A stretch of DNA of 22,649 nucleotides, taken from positions 1 to 22,649 of the forward strand of contig JAOPVD010000311.1 of assembly GCA_025966295.1 (NCBI GenBank). The letters run 5' to 3'. The notes beneath the pieces are model-generated. The model did not search any database and had not been told where the DNA came from. It saw nothing but the letters and a program-made list of their open reading frames with translations. Origin of the DNA: Frankiales bacterium (GTDB lineage Bacteria > Actinomycetota > Actinomycetes > Mycobacteriales > SCTD01). The position numbers and the translations under genes are program-made. The first letter of the stretch is position 1, and each line of letters begins with the position of its first letter. This document shows positions 7,881-14,733 of this stretch, one piece after another.

Positions 7881-7892
7881 AAAGATGGGGCG
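7881..7892 (+). promoter_or_regulatory. Putative leaderless promoter of uvrD2
   Basis: AAAGAT at 7881-7886 differs from TAnnnT only in its first base and sits exactly 6 nt before the GTG at 7893. No Shine-Dalgarno precedes the gene. The position matches the leaderless pattern at other genes in this window. Confidence 0.45.
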
Positions 7893-9935
7893 GTGACTCC
7901 GGAGGCCCTGCTCGACGCGCTCGACCCCGAGCAGCGGGCGGCAGCCGCCGCCGTCTCCGGCCCGGTCTGCGTGCTGGCCGGGGCCGGCACCGGCAAGACC
8001 CGCACCATCACCCACCGGGCCGCCTACGCCGTGCAGACCGGCGCGGTGCCCGCCGGCGCGCTGCTGGCGGTGACGTTCACCGCCCGCGCGGCCGGCGAGA
8101 TGCGCACCCGGCTGCGCCAGCTCGGCGCCGAGGGCGTGCAGGCCCGGACCTTCCACTCCGCCGCGATGAAGCAGCTGGCGTACTTCTGGCCCAAGGCGGT
8201 CGGCGGTGCCCCGCCGAGCCTGCTCACCAACAAGTTCCAGCTGGTCGCCAACGCCGCCGCCCGGGCCCGGCTGCGGCCCGGCGCCAGCGAGATCCGCGAC
8301 CTGCTGTCCGAGATCGAGTGGGCCACCTGCACCCTCACCACGCCCGAGGACTACGTGGGCCGGGCGGCGGGCCGCACCCCGCCGTTCCCGGCGGCCGACG
8401 TCGCCGCGGTCTACGCCGCCTACCGCGACCTCAAGACCGCCCAGGGCCTGGCGGACTTCGACGACATGCTGCTCTACACCGCCGGCATCCTGGAGGAGCA
8501 CGCCGACGTCGCCGAGGAGTTCCGGGCCCGCTACCGCTCGTTCGTGGTCGACGAGTACCAGGACGTCACGCCGCTGCAGCAGCGGCTGCTGGACGCCTGG
8601 TTGGGTGGCCGCGACGACCTGTGCGTGGTCGGCGACGCCCAGCAGACGATCTACTCCTTCACCGGCGCGACGCCGTCGTTCCTGCTCGGGTTCCGGGCCC
8701 GCTACCCGGCCGCCACCGAGGTCCGGCTGGTGCGCGACTACCGCTCCACCCCGCAGGTCGTCGAGCTCGCCAACGGCGTGCTGGCCAGCGTGCCCGACAA
8801 GCTCGAGCTGAAGGCGCAGCGGCCGCCCGGCCCGGCCCCGGCCTTCGAGGAGCACCCCGACGAGGCCGCGGAGGCCACCGCCGTCGCCCGCCGCTGCACC
8901 CAGCTCATCGCGTCCGGCGTGGCCGCCGGGGACATCGCGGTGCTCTACCGGATCAACGCCCAGTCGGCCGCGTACGAGGCGGCGCTGTCCGACGCCGGGG
9001 TGCCGTACGTCCTGCGCGGCGGCGAGCGCTTCTTCGAGCGGCCCGAGGTACGGGAGGCGGTGCTGCTGCTCCGCGGGCAGGCGCGGGCCGTCGACGACCT
9101 CCCGGCGGCCCTGCCGGACGCGGTCGCCAGCGTCCTCGCCGTACGCGGGTGGTCGGCGCAGCCGCCGGCGGGCAGCGGCGCGGTGCGCGAGCGCTGGGAG
9201 TCGCTGGCGGCGCTGCACCGGCTGGCCGTCGACTTCGCCGCGCAGCACGCCGAGGCGGCCCTGCCGGCCTTCGTGGCCGAGCTTGAGGAGCGGGCCGCGG
9301 CGCAGCACGCGCCCAGCGTCGACGGCGTGACGCTGGCGTCGCTGCACGCCGCCAAGGGCCTGGAGTGGGACGCTGTCTTCCTGGTCGGGCTGGTCGACGG
9401 CACGCTGCCGCTCGTGCACGCCGACACCCCCGAGCAGGTGGAGGAGGAGCGCCGGCTGCTGTACGTCGGCGTGACCCGGGCCCGCGAGCACCTGTCGCTG
9501 TCGTGGGCGCTGGCCCGCTCGCCCGGCGGTCGGGCCACCCGGCGGCCGTCCCGCTTCCTCGACGGGCTGGTGCGCGGGGTGGTGTCCCGGGCGCCGGCGC
9601 CGCGGCCGGCCCGCCCGGCCCGCGGCAGCGCCCCGATCACCTGCCGGATCTGCGGCAACGTCCTCAACGCCGCGGTCGACAAGAAGCTCGGCCGGTGCGC
9701 CACCTGCCCGTCCGACCGCGACGAGGTGCTCTACGACGCGCTGCGCGAGTGGCGGGCCGATCGGGCTCGCGGGCTCGGGCAGCCGGCGTACTGCGTGTTC
9801 ACCGACGCGACGCTGGCCGCCATCGCGGAGCAGAAGCCGGCCTCGGTGGCGGCGCTGGTGAAGATCCCGGGCATCGGCCAGGCCAAGCTCGACAAGTTCG
9901 GCGAAGACGTCCTGGCGCTGGTCTCCCAGAGCTAG
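7893..9935 (+). CDS. uvrD2: ATP-dependent DNA helicase UvrD2 (SF1A, tetra-Cys and HRDC)
   Basis: A 680-aa superfamily 1 helicase translocating 3'-5' on DNA, involved in DNA maintenance. Walker A GAGTGKT is at 30-36, motif Ia is TFTARAAGEM, motif II is DEYQD at 220-224, motif III is GDAQQTIYSFTGA, motif IV is DYRSTP, motif V is SLHAAKGLEWD and motif VI is LLYVGVTRARE. The C-terminus has CRIC (Cys584, Cys587) and CATC (Cys602, Cys605), a tetra-cysteine zinc module, then an HRDC domain at about 616-680 containing the IPGIGQAKLDKFG helix-hairpin. This combination identifies UvrD2 rather than PcrA/UvrD1. The GTG is chosen for the -10-like box 6 nt upstream and because the protein then begins just before the Q-motif region (DPEQRAA). 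It is divergent from mrx1 and 585 bp upstream of whiB7. Confidence 0.95.
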   Translation: MTPEALLDALDPEQRAAAAAVSGPVCVLAGAGTGKTRTITHRAAYAVQTGAVPAGALLAVTFTARAAGEMRTRLRQLGAEGVQARTFHSAAMKQLAYFWPKAVGGAPPSLLTNKFQLVANAAARARLRPGASEIRDLLSEIEWATCTLTTPEDYVGRAAGRTPPFPAADVAAVYAAYRDLKTAQGLADFDDMLLYTAGILEEHADVAEEFRARYRSFVVDEYQDVTPLQQRLLDAWLGGRDDLCVVGDAQQTIYSFTGATPSFLLGFRARYPAATEVRLVRDYRSTPQVVELANGVLASVPDKLELKAQRPPGPAPAFEEHPDEAAEATAVARRCTQLIASGVAAGDIAVLYRINAQSAAYEAALSDAGVPYVLRGGERFFERPEVREAVLLLRGQARAVDDLPAALPDAVASVLAVRGWSAQPPAGSGAVRERWESLAALHRLAVDFAAQHAEAALPAFVAELEERAAAQHAPSVDGVTLASLHAAKGLEWDAVFLVGLVDGTLPLVHADTPEQVEEERRLLYVGVTRAREHLSLSWALARSPGGRATRRPSRFLDGLVRGVVSRAPAPRPARPARGSAPITCRICGNVLNAAVDKKLGRCATCPSDRDEVLYDALREWRADRARGLGQPAYCVFTDATLAAIAEQKPASVAALVKIPGIGQAKLDKFGEDVLALVSQS

Positions 9936-10020
9936 GTCCGGCGGACCGCCACCCTCGGTGATCCGGCTCCGACGCGCGGCGTACCGGCCCCCGCGGGGTC
10001 ACCTGATCGGGTGGCCGGCA

Positions 10021-10034
10021 GCCGAGTTCTCGGC
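10021..10034. promoter_or_regulatory. Dyad upstream of the whiB7 promoter
   Basis: GCCGAG-TT-CTCGGC is a perfect 6+2+6 dyad ending 10 nt before the AT-rich promoter box. The central gap is too short for a good RNA hairpin, so a DNA-binding site is the more natural reading. It is unassigned. Confidence 0.45.
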
Positions 10035-10044
10035 AACGTTCCGG

Positions 10045-10082
10045 TAAATGCGTTGCGCGCTGTCCCAGGGCCCCTCTAGCCT
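10045..10082 (+). promoter_or_regulatory. whiB7 promoter with AT-rich WhiB7-type box
   Basis: TAAAT (10045-10049) stands 3 nt before a -35 TTGCGC (10053-10058). An 18-nt spacer leads to the -10 TAGCCT (10077-10082), so transcription should start near 10089. An AT-rich element 3 bp upstream of the -35 is the known recognition feature of WhiB7 acting with the principal sigma factor, which implies autoregulation. It is the only such AT patch in this GC-rich intergenic region. Confidence 0.75.
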
Positions 10083-10094
10083 CCGGGGCACGCA

Positions 10095-10110
10095 GTCAGC
10101 GAGCGCTGAC
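10095..10110 (+). other. Hairpin at the 5' end of the whiB7 leader RNA
   Basis: GTCAGCG (10095-10101) and CGCTGAC (10104-10110) are perfectly complementary; sterically this gives a 6-bp stem with a 4-nt loop. It lies just after the predicted transcription start and before the leader-ORF Shine-Dalgarno. It may protect the 5' end or help position ribosomes. Confidence 0.5.
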
Positions 10111-10133
10111 GCCCGACCGAGAGGAGGTGCGCT

Positions 10134-10337
10134 GTGAAGAACACCCAGAACCCGAGCATGGCGGCCTCCGTCGGCGCGCGTGAGCAGTTCGGCATCGCGC
10201 CGACCGCATCGCGTCAGTGGAGTGGTCTGCCCTTCGCCGGCCACACCCCGGCCCTGACCGTCGCGCCGACCGTGACGCACGCCGCCGCCCGCAAGGCCGA
10301 CGACCGGGTTCCAGAACCTCGAGGACGACAGCGCTGA
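10134..10337 (+). CDS. Leader ORF (uORF) of whiB7
   Basis: A 67-codon ORF with a near-ideal Shine-Dalgarno (GAGAGGAGGTG, 10118-10128) 5 nt before a GTG start. The peptide (MKNTQNPSMAAS... ending PRGRQR) has no domain I recognise and probably acts in cis. Its 3' end runs through the first strand of the antiterminator (10306-10324), and its stop TGA (10335-10337) lies in the inner hairpin. A ribosome finishing the ORF would therefore melt that structure, whereas one stalled early would leave it free. Upstream ORFs that control whiB7/wblC by attenuation in response to ribosome-targeting antibiotics are known in actinomycetes. A stable protein product is not excluded. Confidence 0.72.
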   Translation: MKNTQNPSMAASVGAREQFGIAPTASRQWSGLPFAGHTPALTVAPTVTHAAARKADDRVPEPRGRQR

Positions 10338-10371
10338 ACACCAGCGCAGCAGCCTCGAGGCCGCGGAACCC
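10306..10371 (+). promoter_or_regulatory. whiB7 leader antiterminator structure
   Basis: Three stacked helices: GGGTTCC (10306-10312) with GGAACCC (10365-10371); the self-complementary CCTCGAGG (10317-10324) with its second copy (10353-10360); and GCGCTG (10331-10336) with CAGCGC (10342-10347). This makes 21 bp in all, all perfect within the helices. The structure takes up the whole 5' arm of the downstream terminator (10357-10367), so the two cannot coexist. Confidence 0.75.
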
Positions 10372-10394
10372 GACACGGGATCCGCGGCCTCTTT
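10357..10394 (+). terminator. Intrinsic terminator (attenuator) upstream of whiB7
   Basis: GAGGCCGCGGA (10357-10367) pairs perfectly over 11 bp with TCCGCGGCCTC (10381-10391). Three more G-C pairs (10369-10371 with 10377-10379) lie beyond an A-A mismatch, leaving a 5-nt loop. CTTT-G-CTTGT follows, a modest T-rich tail. It lies between the leader ORF and whiB7, so it must be read through for whiB7 expression. Confidence 0.8.
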
Positions 10395-10520
10395 GCTTGT
10401 CCGGCAGCCCCATCGCCAGCACCACCGCCCCCGGCGCCACAGCCGGACCGCACGAAGAGCACGACCCGGCTCACCGGTGAGACCACCACCGAGCCACCCG
10501 TCACGAGGAGGTGACAACCG

Positions 10521-10832
10521 GTGTCCGTTCTGACAGCCCTCAACCCCTGCGACAGCACTGACTTCGACGAGGCCTGCGCGCTCGTCCCCGCCGGCACGGA
10601 GCTCCCCTGCCACACGGTCGACCCCGACCTGTGGTTCGCGGAGGCCCCGGCCGACGTCGAGACCGCCAAGGCGCTGTGCGCTCCCTGCCCGCTCAGGACG
10701 GCCTGCCTGGCCGGTGCCCTCGAGCGGCGGGAGCCGTGGGGCGTCTGGGGTGGCCAGCTGGTCCTCTCCGGCGTCGTCGTGCCCCGCAAGCGGCCCCGTG
10801 GCCGGCCCCGCAAGGACGCGGTCGCGGCATGA
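10521..10832 (+). CDS. whiB7: WhiB7-type transcriptional regulator
   Basis: A 103-aa iron-sulfur transcription factor that activates intrinsic antibiotic-resistance genes together with the principal sigma factor. Cluster cysteines are Cys30, Cys53, Cys56 and Cys62 (LPCHTVDPDLWF, LCAPCPLRTAC). The sigma-contacting turn EPWGVWGG is at 71-78 and the AT-hook RPRGRPRK at 91-98, followed by DAVAA. The AT-hook and this C-terminus single out WhiB7 among WhiB paralogues. The GTG start follows an extremely strong Shine-Dalgarno, GAGGAGGTGA (10505-10514), 6 nt upstream. Its leader contains an autoregulatory promoter box, a translated uORF and an attenuator. The N-terminal 25 residues carry two further cysteines (10 and 19) outside the usual set. 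Confidence 0.95.
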   Translation: MSVLTALNPCDSTDFDEACALVPAGTELPCHTVDPDLWFAEAPADVETAKALCAPCPLRTACLAGALERREPWGVWGGQLVLSGVVVPRKRPRGRPRKDAVAA

Positions 10833-10885
10833 CCACGGCCGAGCCCCGTACCTCACTCGTGCTCTACAACCTCAGGAGACTTCCG

Positions 10886-11053
10886 ATGTACAGCCCACGG
10901 CTGCAACTGCGCGCTCATGCCATGAGGCGCGAACGACAACTCGAGGCGGAGGCCGACGTCCGCGCCCGCCGCCTGCTCGCCGTCCGTCGCTCGCAGCGCG
11001 AGGTCGAGCGGGCGAACCACCAGGTTCGCCTCGCTCGCCTCGCGATCCGCTAG
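10886..11053 (+). CDS. Small Arg-rich protein downstream of whiB7
   Basis: A 55-aa protein of unknown function with 15 arginines and no lysine, strongly basic and probably one long helix (RRERQLEAEADVRARRLL, then RRSQREVER). The ATG at 10886 has AGGAG 7 nt upstream (10874-10878). A longer form starting at 10829 would overlap the whiB7 stop as ATGA and give 74 aa; I prefer the shorter one for its ribosome site. It lies 53 nt after whiB7 and 28 nt before a strong terminator, so it is almost certainly in the whiB7 transcript and may be induced with it. Ribosome or RNA association is conceivable from composition alone, but nothing shows it. Confidence 0.62.
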   Translation: MYSPRLQLRAHAMRRERQLEAEADVRARRLLAVRRSQREVERANHQVRLARLAIR

Positions 11054-11081
11054 CGACCCGACCCGCACCCCGTTCGCCGAC

Positions 11082-11128
11082 CCGCGACGCCCCGGCCCCT
11101 CCTTCGGGCCGGGGCGTCGCGGCTTTTT
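11082..11128 (+). terminator. Strong intrinsic terminator of the whiB7 transcript
   Basis: A perfect 17-bp stem (CCGCGACGCCCCGGCCC at 11082-11098 with its complement at 11106-11122), a 7-nt loop and TTTTT at 11124-11128. It is the clearest intrinsic terminator in the window. Confidence 0.95.
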
Positions 11129-11131
11129 CCG

Positions 11132-11143
11132 TAGGCTGCCGGC
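11132..11143 (+). promoter_or_regulatory. Putative leaderless promoter of the phosphodiesterase gene
   Basis: TAGGCT (11132-11137) is a TAnnnT box exactly 6 nt before the GTG at 11144. There is no Shine-Dalgarno. The -35 region would fall inside the stem of the preceding terminator and shows no consensus. Confidence 0.5.
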
Positions 11144-12550
11144 GTGCCCCTGCCCTCCCGCGCCTACGACGCCTTCCTCTCCTCCGGGGAGTTGCGCGAC
11201 CTGCGCGCCCGCGCCCTCGCCGTGCTGCTGCGGGACGACCTGGCCCACATCGTCGAGCTGGTGGCCTGGCGCGAGGACGACGGCGTGCACGTCGCGGACA
11301 GCACCGGGCACAGCGTGCTGACCGCGACCGGCGCCACCACCGTGGTCCACGGCCTGGACCCGGTGGCCGACCAGGACCCGCTGTCCGACACGTCGTACCC
11401 GTTCGCCGCGGCCCGACTGCACTCGCTGTTCGCCGACCCGCGCGCCCCGGACCTGGCCGTGGTGCACACCGGCGCGCACCACTGGCCCGAGCGCGGCGGG
11501 CACCTCGGCGAGCACGGCTCGCTGGGCGCCGTGCAGTCGCGCGCCCCGCTGCTGCTGTCCGGCGCCGGCGTCACCGCGCGCGGCGTGCTGGACCGGGCGG
11601 TGCGCACCGTCGACATCGGCGCGACCCTGTCGTGCCTGGCCGGCGGCGGGTACGACGACATGGACGGCACCCCGATCGACCTGGTCGCCCGCACCGGCGG
11701 TCGGGTGGTGGGACTGCTCTGGGACGGCGCGCAGTGCGCCGACCTGCTGCAGCTGGCCACGACGGGGCAGCTGCCCCACGTCGCCCGGCTGCTCGACCGC
11801 GGGCTGGCGCTGCGCGGCGGCGCGATCGCGGAGTTCCCGTCGGTCACGCTGGTCAACCACACCTGCGCGCTCACCGGCGTCGGCCCCGGCCGGCACGGCA
11901 TCGTCAACAACGCCTTCTACGACCGGGCGCTCGACGAGCAGGTGGTCCCCAACTCCAACGCCACCTGGCACCGCTCGATGGACTACCTGCGGGAGGGCGT
12001 CAGCACCGTGTTCCAACGGGTGCCCGGCTCGACGGCGTGCGTCAACGACCCGGTCGACGTGGGCGCCGACTACTCCACCTTCCAGCTCATCCGGGACAAC
12101 GACGGGACGGGCAGCCTGCTCGCGTCGCTCCCGTCGCCCAGCGAGGACCCGCACACCAGCCAGCAGTTCCTCGACAACGCCGACTACGCCTGGGGCTCCC
12201 AGGTCGATGCGGCCGGGCTGGTCCAGATGCTGGACCTGTGGCGCGCGGACGACCCGCCGTCGCTGACGTGGTGGAACACCACCCTCACCGACACCGCCCA
12301 CCACGCCGGCGGACCGGGCTCCGACATCGCCCGCGCCGGGCTGCGGGACGCCGACGCCCGGCTCGGCGTCTGGCTCGACCTGCTCGCCGACCGCGGCCTG
12401 CTGGACAGCACGACCGTGCTGCTGACGGCCGACCACGGCATGGAGGCGGCCGACCCCGCGTGCACCGGCGACTGGGACGTCGCCCTGACCGAGGCCGGCA
12501 TCCCGTTCCGCGACGAGGCGTACGGCTTCCTGTACCTCGGCGTGTCCTAG
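11144..12550 (+). CDS. Alkaline-phosphatase-superfamily phosphodiesterase, circularly permuted
   Basis: A 468-aa protein related to nucleotide pyrophosphatases/phosphodiesterases. The motifs are all present but in rotated order. Residues 194-431 hold the normal first part: metal ligand Asp194 (LLWDG), nucleophile Thr235 (FPSVTLVNH), Asp383 and His387 (TDTAHHAGG), and Asp430-His431 (TADHGME). The element that normally comes last, GEHGSL with metal His124 followed by a PLLLSGAGV strand and a VDIGATLSCLAG end, is at residues 115-180, ahead of the first part. The C-terminus stops at the strand (GFLYLGVS) that would usually lead into it. No signal peptide is seen. I recall similar architecture in actinobacterial homologues, so it is probably a family trait and not a local rearrangement. 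The substrate is unknown. Confidence 0.8.
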   Translation: MPLPSRAYDAFLSSGELRDLRARALAVLLRDDLAHIVELVAWREDDGVHVADSTGHSVLTATGATTVVHGLDPVADQDPLSDTSYPFAAARLHSLFADPRAPDLAVVHTGAHHWPERGGHLGEHGSLGAVQSRAPLLLSGAGVTARGVLDRAVRTVDIGATLSCLAGGGYDDMDGTPIDLVARTGGRVVGLLWDGAQCADLLQLATTGQLPHVARLLDRGLALRGGAIAEFPSVTLVNHTCALTGVGPGRHGIVNNAFYDRALDEQVVPNSNATWHRSMDYLREGVSTVFQRVPGSTACVNDPVDVGADYSTFQLIRDNDGTGSLLASLPSPSEDPHTSQQFLDNADYAWGSQVDAAGLVQMLDLWRADDPPSLTWWNTTLTDTAHHAGGPGSDIARAGLRDADARLGVWLDLLADRGLLDSTTVLLTADHGMEAADPACTGDWDVALTEAGIPFRDEAYGFLYLGVS

Positions 12551-12589
12551 CAGCCGGTTCGGCGTAGCCGGCGCGGGTAGCGGACGAAG

Positions 12590-13567
12590 ATGCTCGCCGT
12601 CACCGCCCTGTCCGTGGTGGCGGGCGGCGCGCTCATCGTCTTTGTCGGCGTCGACGTCTTCCTGACGTCGCTGGCTCCGACCGCCCGCGCGCCCCTGAAC
12701 GAGCTGGTGTCGCGGGCCCTGTGGCGGATCGCCCGGCTGGCCCGCGGCCGGGCCCGGCCCCGAGCGCTGCGCAACGTCGGGCCGCTGTCGATCGTGGTGA
12801 CCGTTTTCATCTGGTTGGCGCTGCTGTGGCTCGGCTACGCGCTGCTCTACGCGCCGTTCACCGACGCGCTGGCCTGGTCGTCCGACGTGCCGGACCCGCC
12901 GGCCGGCCCGGCCGCCGCGCTCTACCTGAGCGGGACCAGCCTGACCACGCTCGGCTTCGGGGACGTGGTGGCCGCGAGCGCGCCGCTGCGGACGCTGACG
13001 GTCATGGAAGCGGCCGCCGGGCTCGGCATCATCACGGCGACGCTGGGCTACCTGCCCGCGATCTACACCATCATCAGCGAGGTCCGGTCGGCCAACCAGC
13101 GGGTGAGCGACCTGCAGGTCGACCGCATCGAGGCCGCCGCGCCGCTGCTGGCGGCCGATGCCCCGCGGTTGCTGGACGACGTGCGCCGCGACGTGGTCAA
13201 CGCCCGCCAGCACTTCCTGCGGTTCCCGGTGCTGCACTACTTCCACCCGCCGTACGACGAGTCGGTGGTCGCACTCGCCCGCGGCGCGCGCGGGCTGTGG
13301 CTGGCCAGCGCGGAGCCGGCCACCGGCGACCCGGTGCTGGATCGCCACCGGCAGGCGCTGGAGCGCGCCGTCGACCGGCTGGTGGACGCCCTCGCCCAGC
13401 ACGCCGCCGGACTGCCGGTGTCACAGCCACAGCGGCCGGCCGCGGAGTCCTTGGACGGCGCGGCCCGGCGGCGGGTGCTCCGCTGGGACGAGGTGGTGAA
13501 CCGCTATGCCGACGTGCACGAGTACCCGCACCGGAGGCAGCCGGCGCCGGCCGAGGGTCAGCGGTGA
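12590..13567 (+). CDS. Potassium channel family protein
   Basis: A 325-aa membrane protein with an N-terminal helix at about 2-28, a second at 66-88, a pore loop with selectivity filter TTLGFGD at 119-125 and a following helix at about 135-165. The filter is a variant of TVGYGD with Phe replacing Tyr, seen in many bacterial channels. The C-terminal half (about 170-325) is soluble and charged and shows no TrkA nucleotide-binding GxGxxG, so gating is not evident. The ATG has TAGCGG 6 nt upstream, close to the leaderless pattern. It follows the phosphodiesterase by 39 nt and is convergent with the M15 gene, whose stop is 22 nt away. It lies near a c-di-AMP riboswitch and c-di-AMP often governs K+ handling, but no direct link is visible. 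Confidence 0.87.
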   Translation: MLAVTALSVVAGGALIVFVGVDVFLTSLAPTARAPLNELVSRALWRIARLARGRARPRALRNVGPLSIVVTVFIWLALLWLGYALLYAPFTDALAWSSDVPDPPAGPAAALYLSGTSLTTLGFGDVVAASAPLRTLTVMEAAAGLGIITATLGYLPAIYTIISEVRSANQRVSDLQVDRIEAAAPLLAADAPRLLDDVRRDVVNARQHFLRFPVLHYFHPPYDESVVALARGARGLWLASAEPATGDPVLDRHRQALERAVDRLVDALAQHAAGLPVSQPQRPAAESLDGAARRRVLRWDEVVNRYADVHEYPHRRQPAPAEGQR

Positions 13568-13589
13568 AGCCGCGCGGCCCGTACCCGGG

Positions 13590-14681
13590 TCAGCCCGTGA
13601 ACTCCCAGTGCCACGGCTCTGGCCTGCTGCCGTCCGGCTCGGCCCAGTCCGGGTGCACGAACCCGAAGGCGCCGGCGTTGGCCTTCAACCAGGTGAAGGC
13701 GGGTGACCCGAACTTCTGGACGCCGCCGCAGAGGTCGACCGCCCGGCCCCAGCCGTGCTGGCTGCGGCCCGGGGTGGCGGCCAGGTTCGGCTTGCGCTGG
13801 AACACGCTCACCTGACCCGCGTAGTCGCGGTAGGAGTCGGTGACGCACAACGCGGTGCCCTGGGCGGCGGCGAAGGCCGCGCTGAGGGCGTCGAAGGCGC
13901 GGGCGGCCGGCCCGGCCAGCCGGTGCCCGGGGGCGGTCGCCAGCGGGCACAGGGCACTGGCCGGCAGGAAGCCGTTGATGGCGCCGGTGGGGACCGGCCC
14001 GGAGCAGGCGGCGCCGCCGGCCGCGCCGAAGACGGCGGCGGCAGCGGCCTGCTGCCGCCGGCGCAGCTCGGCGATGCCGTTCTGCAGCCGGACCTGGCTG
14101 GCCTGCGCGTCGGCCTGCAGGCGGCTCAGGTCGGCGTCGAGTCGGCTCTGCAGCCGCATGGCCGCCGTGATGGCCGCTTCCTGGCGCGCCCGCAGCGTCG
14201 TCATCTGGGCCTGCTGCGTGGTCAGGACGCTCACGTCCCGCTGCTGGGCGGCGCTGCTCTGGTTGAGGCTGCGCTGCACGTACCGCAGCGTGCCGAGCAT
14301 CTGGACGTCGCCCGCCAGCACGGCCGTCACCTGCGGCGACACCGGGTTGCGGTAGAGCGAGTTGGCGAGCGCGCTGAGCCGCTGGTGCGCGTCCGAGGTG
14401 TTCTGCTGCAGCGTGTCGATGGCCCGTCCGGTGGCGAGGCTGCGCTGCAGCGCCAGGTCCATCTGCTGGCGCCCGCGCTGCCAGGCGACGGTCGCGGCCG
14501 CGAGCCGGTCGCTGGTCGCCACGACATCCGCGCGCAGCGCCGTGACGCTGGCCGGCCCGCTCCGCGGCTTGGCGGCGGGGGAGGCGGCGGACAGCGCAGT
14601 GTCGACCGGGCCGACGACGAGCGCCGCCGCGACGGCGGTGCAGGTCAGGCCGGCCCAGCCGGTGACCCGCCGAACGCGCAT
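13590..14681 (-). CDS. Secreted M15 D-alanyl-D-alanine carboxypeptidase with coiled-coil N-terminus
   Basis: A 363-aa exported zinc peptidase expected to trim peptidoglycan stem peptides. A signal peptide is at about 1-32 and a long coiled coil rich in Arg, Gln and Ala at about 45-220, as in wall hydrolases tethered or regulated by such domains. The VanY-like M15 domain at about 230-363 has zinc ligands His309 and Asp316 (SQHGWGRAVD), catalytic Glu355 and ligand His358 (EPWHWEF). The ATG follows AAGGA 5-6 nt upstream. It is the last gene of the NlpC/P60, M15, VanW, M15 series, 52 nt after vanW. Its C-terminal domain is closely similar to that of the other M15 gene (16499-17629), including at the DNA level near the 3' end, so the two are paralogues. 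Confidence 0.92.
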   Translation of the reverse strand: MRVRRVTGWAGLTCTAVAAALVVGPVDTALSAASPAAKPRSGPASVTALRADVVATSDRLAAATVAWQRGRQQMDLALQRSLATGRAIDTLQQNTSDAHQRLSALANSLYRNPVSPQVTAVLAGDVQMLGTLRYVQRSLNQSSAAQQRDVSVLTTQQAQMTTLRARQEAAITAAMRLQSRLDADLSRLQADAQASQVRLQNGIAELRRRQQAAAAAVFGAAGGAACSGPVPTGAINGFLPASALCPLATAPGHRLAGPAARAFDALSAAFAAAQGTALCVTDSYRDYAGQVSVFQRKPNLAATPGRSQHGWGRAVDLCGGVQKFGSPAFTWLKANAGAFGFVHPDWAEPDGSRPEPWHWEFTG

Positions 14682-14733
14682 ACCGGTCCTTCGGCACCCG
14701 CGCCGACGTCCTGAAGCAGCGGGGGGCGCCGTC

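Noticed and set aside
7802..8011. Longer 150-aa form of mycoredoxin
   Set aside because: The added residues run through the divergent promoter region into uvrD2 and are low-complexity.
6641..9286. Very long open frame on the plus strand (about 880 codons) across the ANTAR, mycoredoxin and early uvrD2 region
   Set aside because: It is antisense to or out of frame with genes that have clear domains. Its product is low-complexity Arg/Gly/Pro/Ala, as expected when extreme GC content removes stop codons.
9955..9966. CGGTGATCC after uvrD2, resembling the arm of the 5936 hairpin
   Set aside because: Only about 9 nt match, and there is no inverted partner nearby; too short to call a second copy.
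10853..13402. Long minus-strand open frame (about 850 codons) opposite the phosphodiesterase and channel genes
   Set aside because: It has repetitive Gly/Arg/Val/Gln composition with no domain and lies opposite two well-supported genes; a GC-driven artefact.
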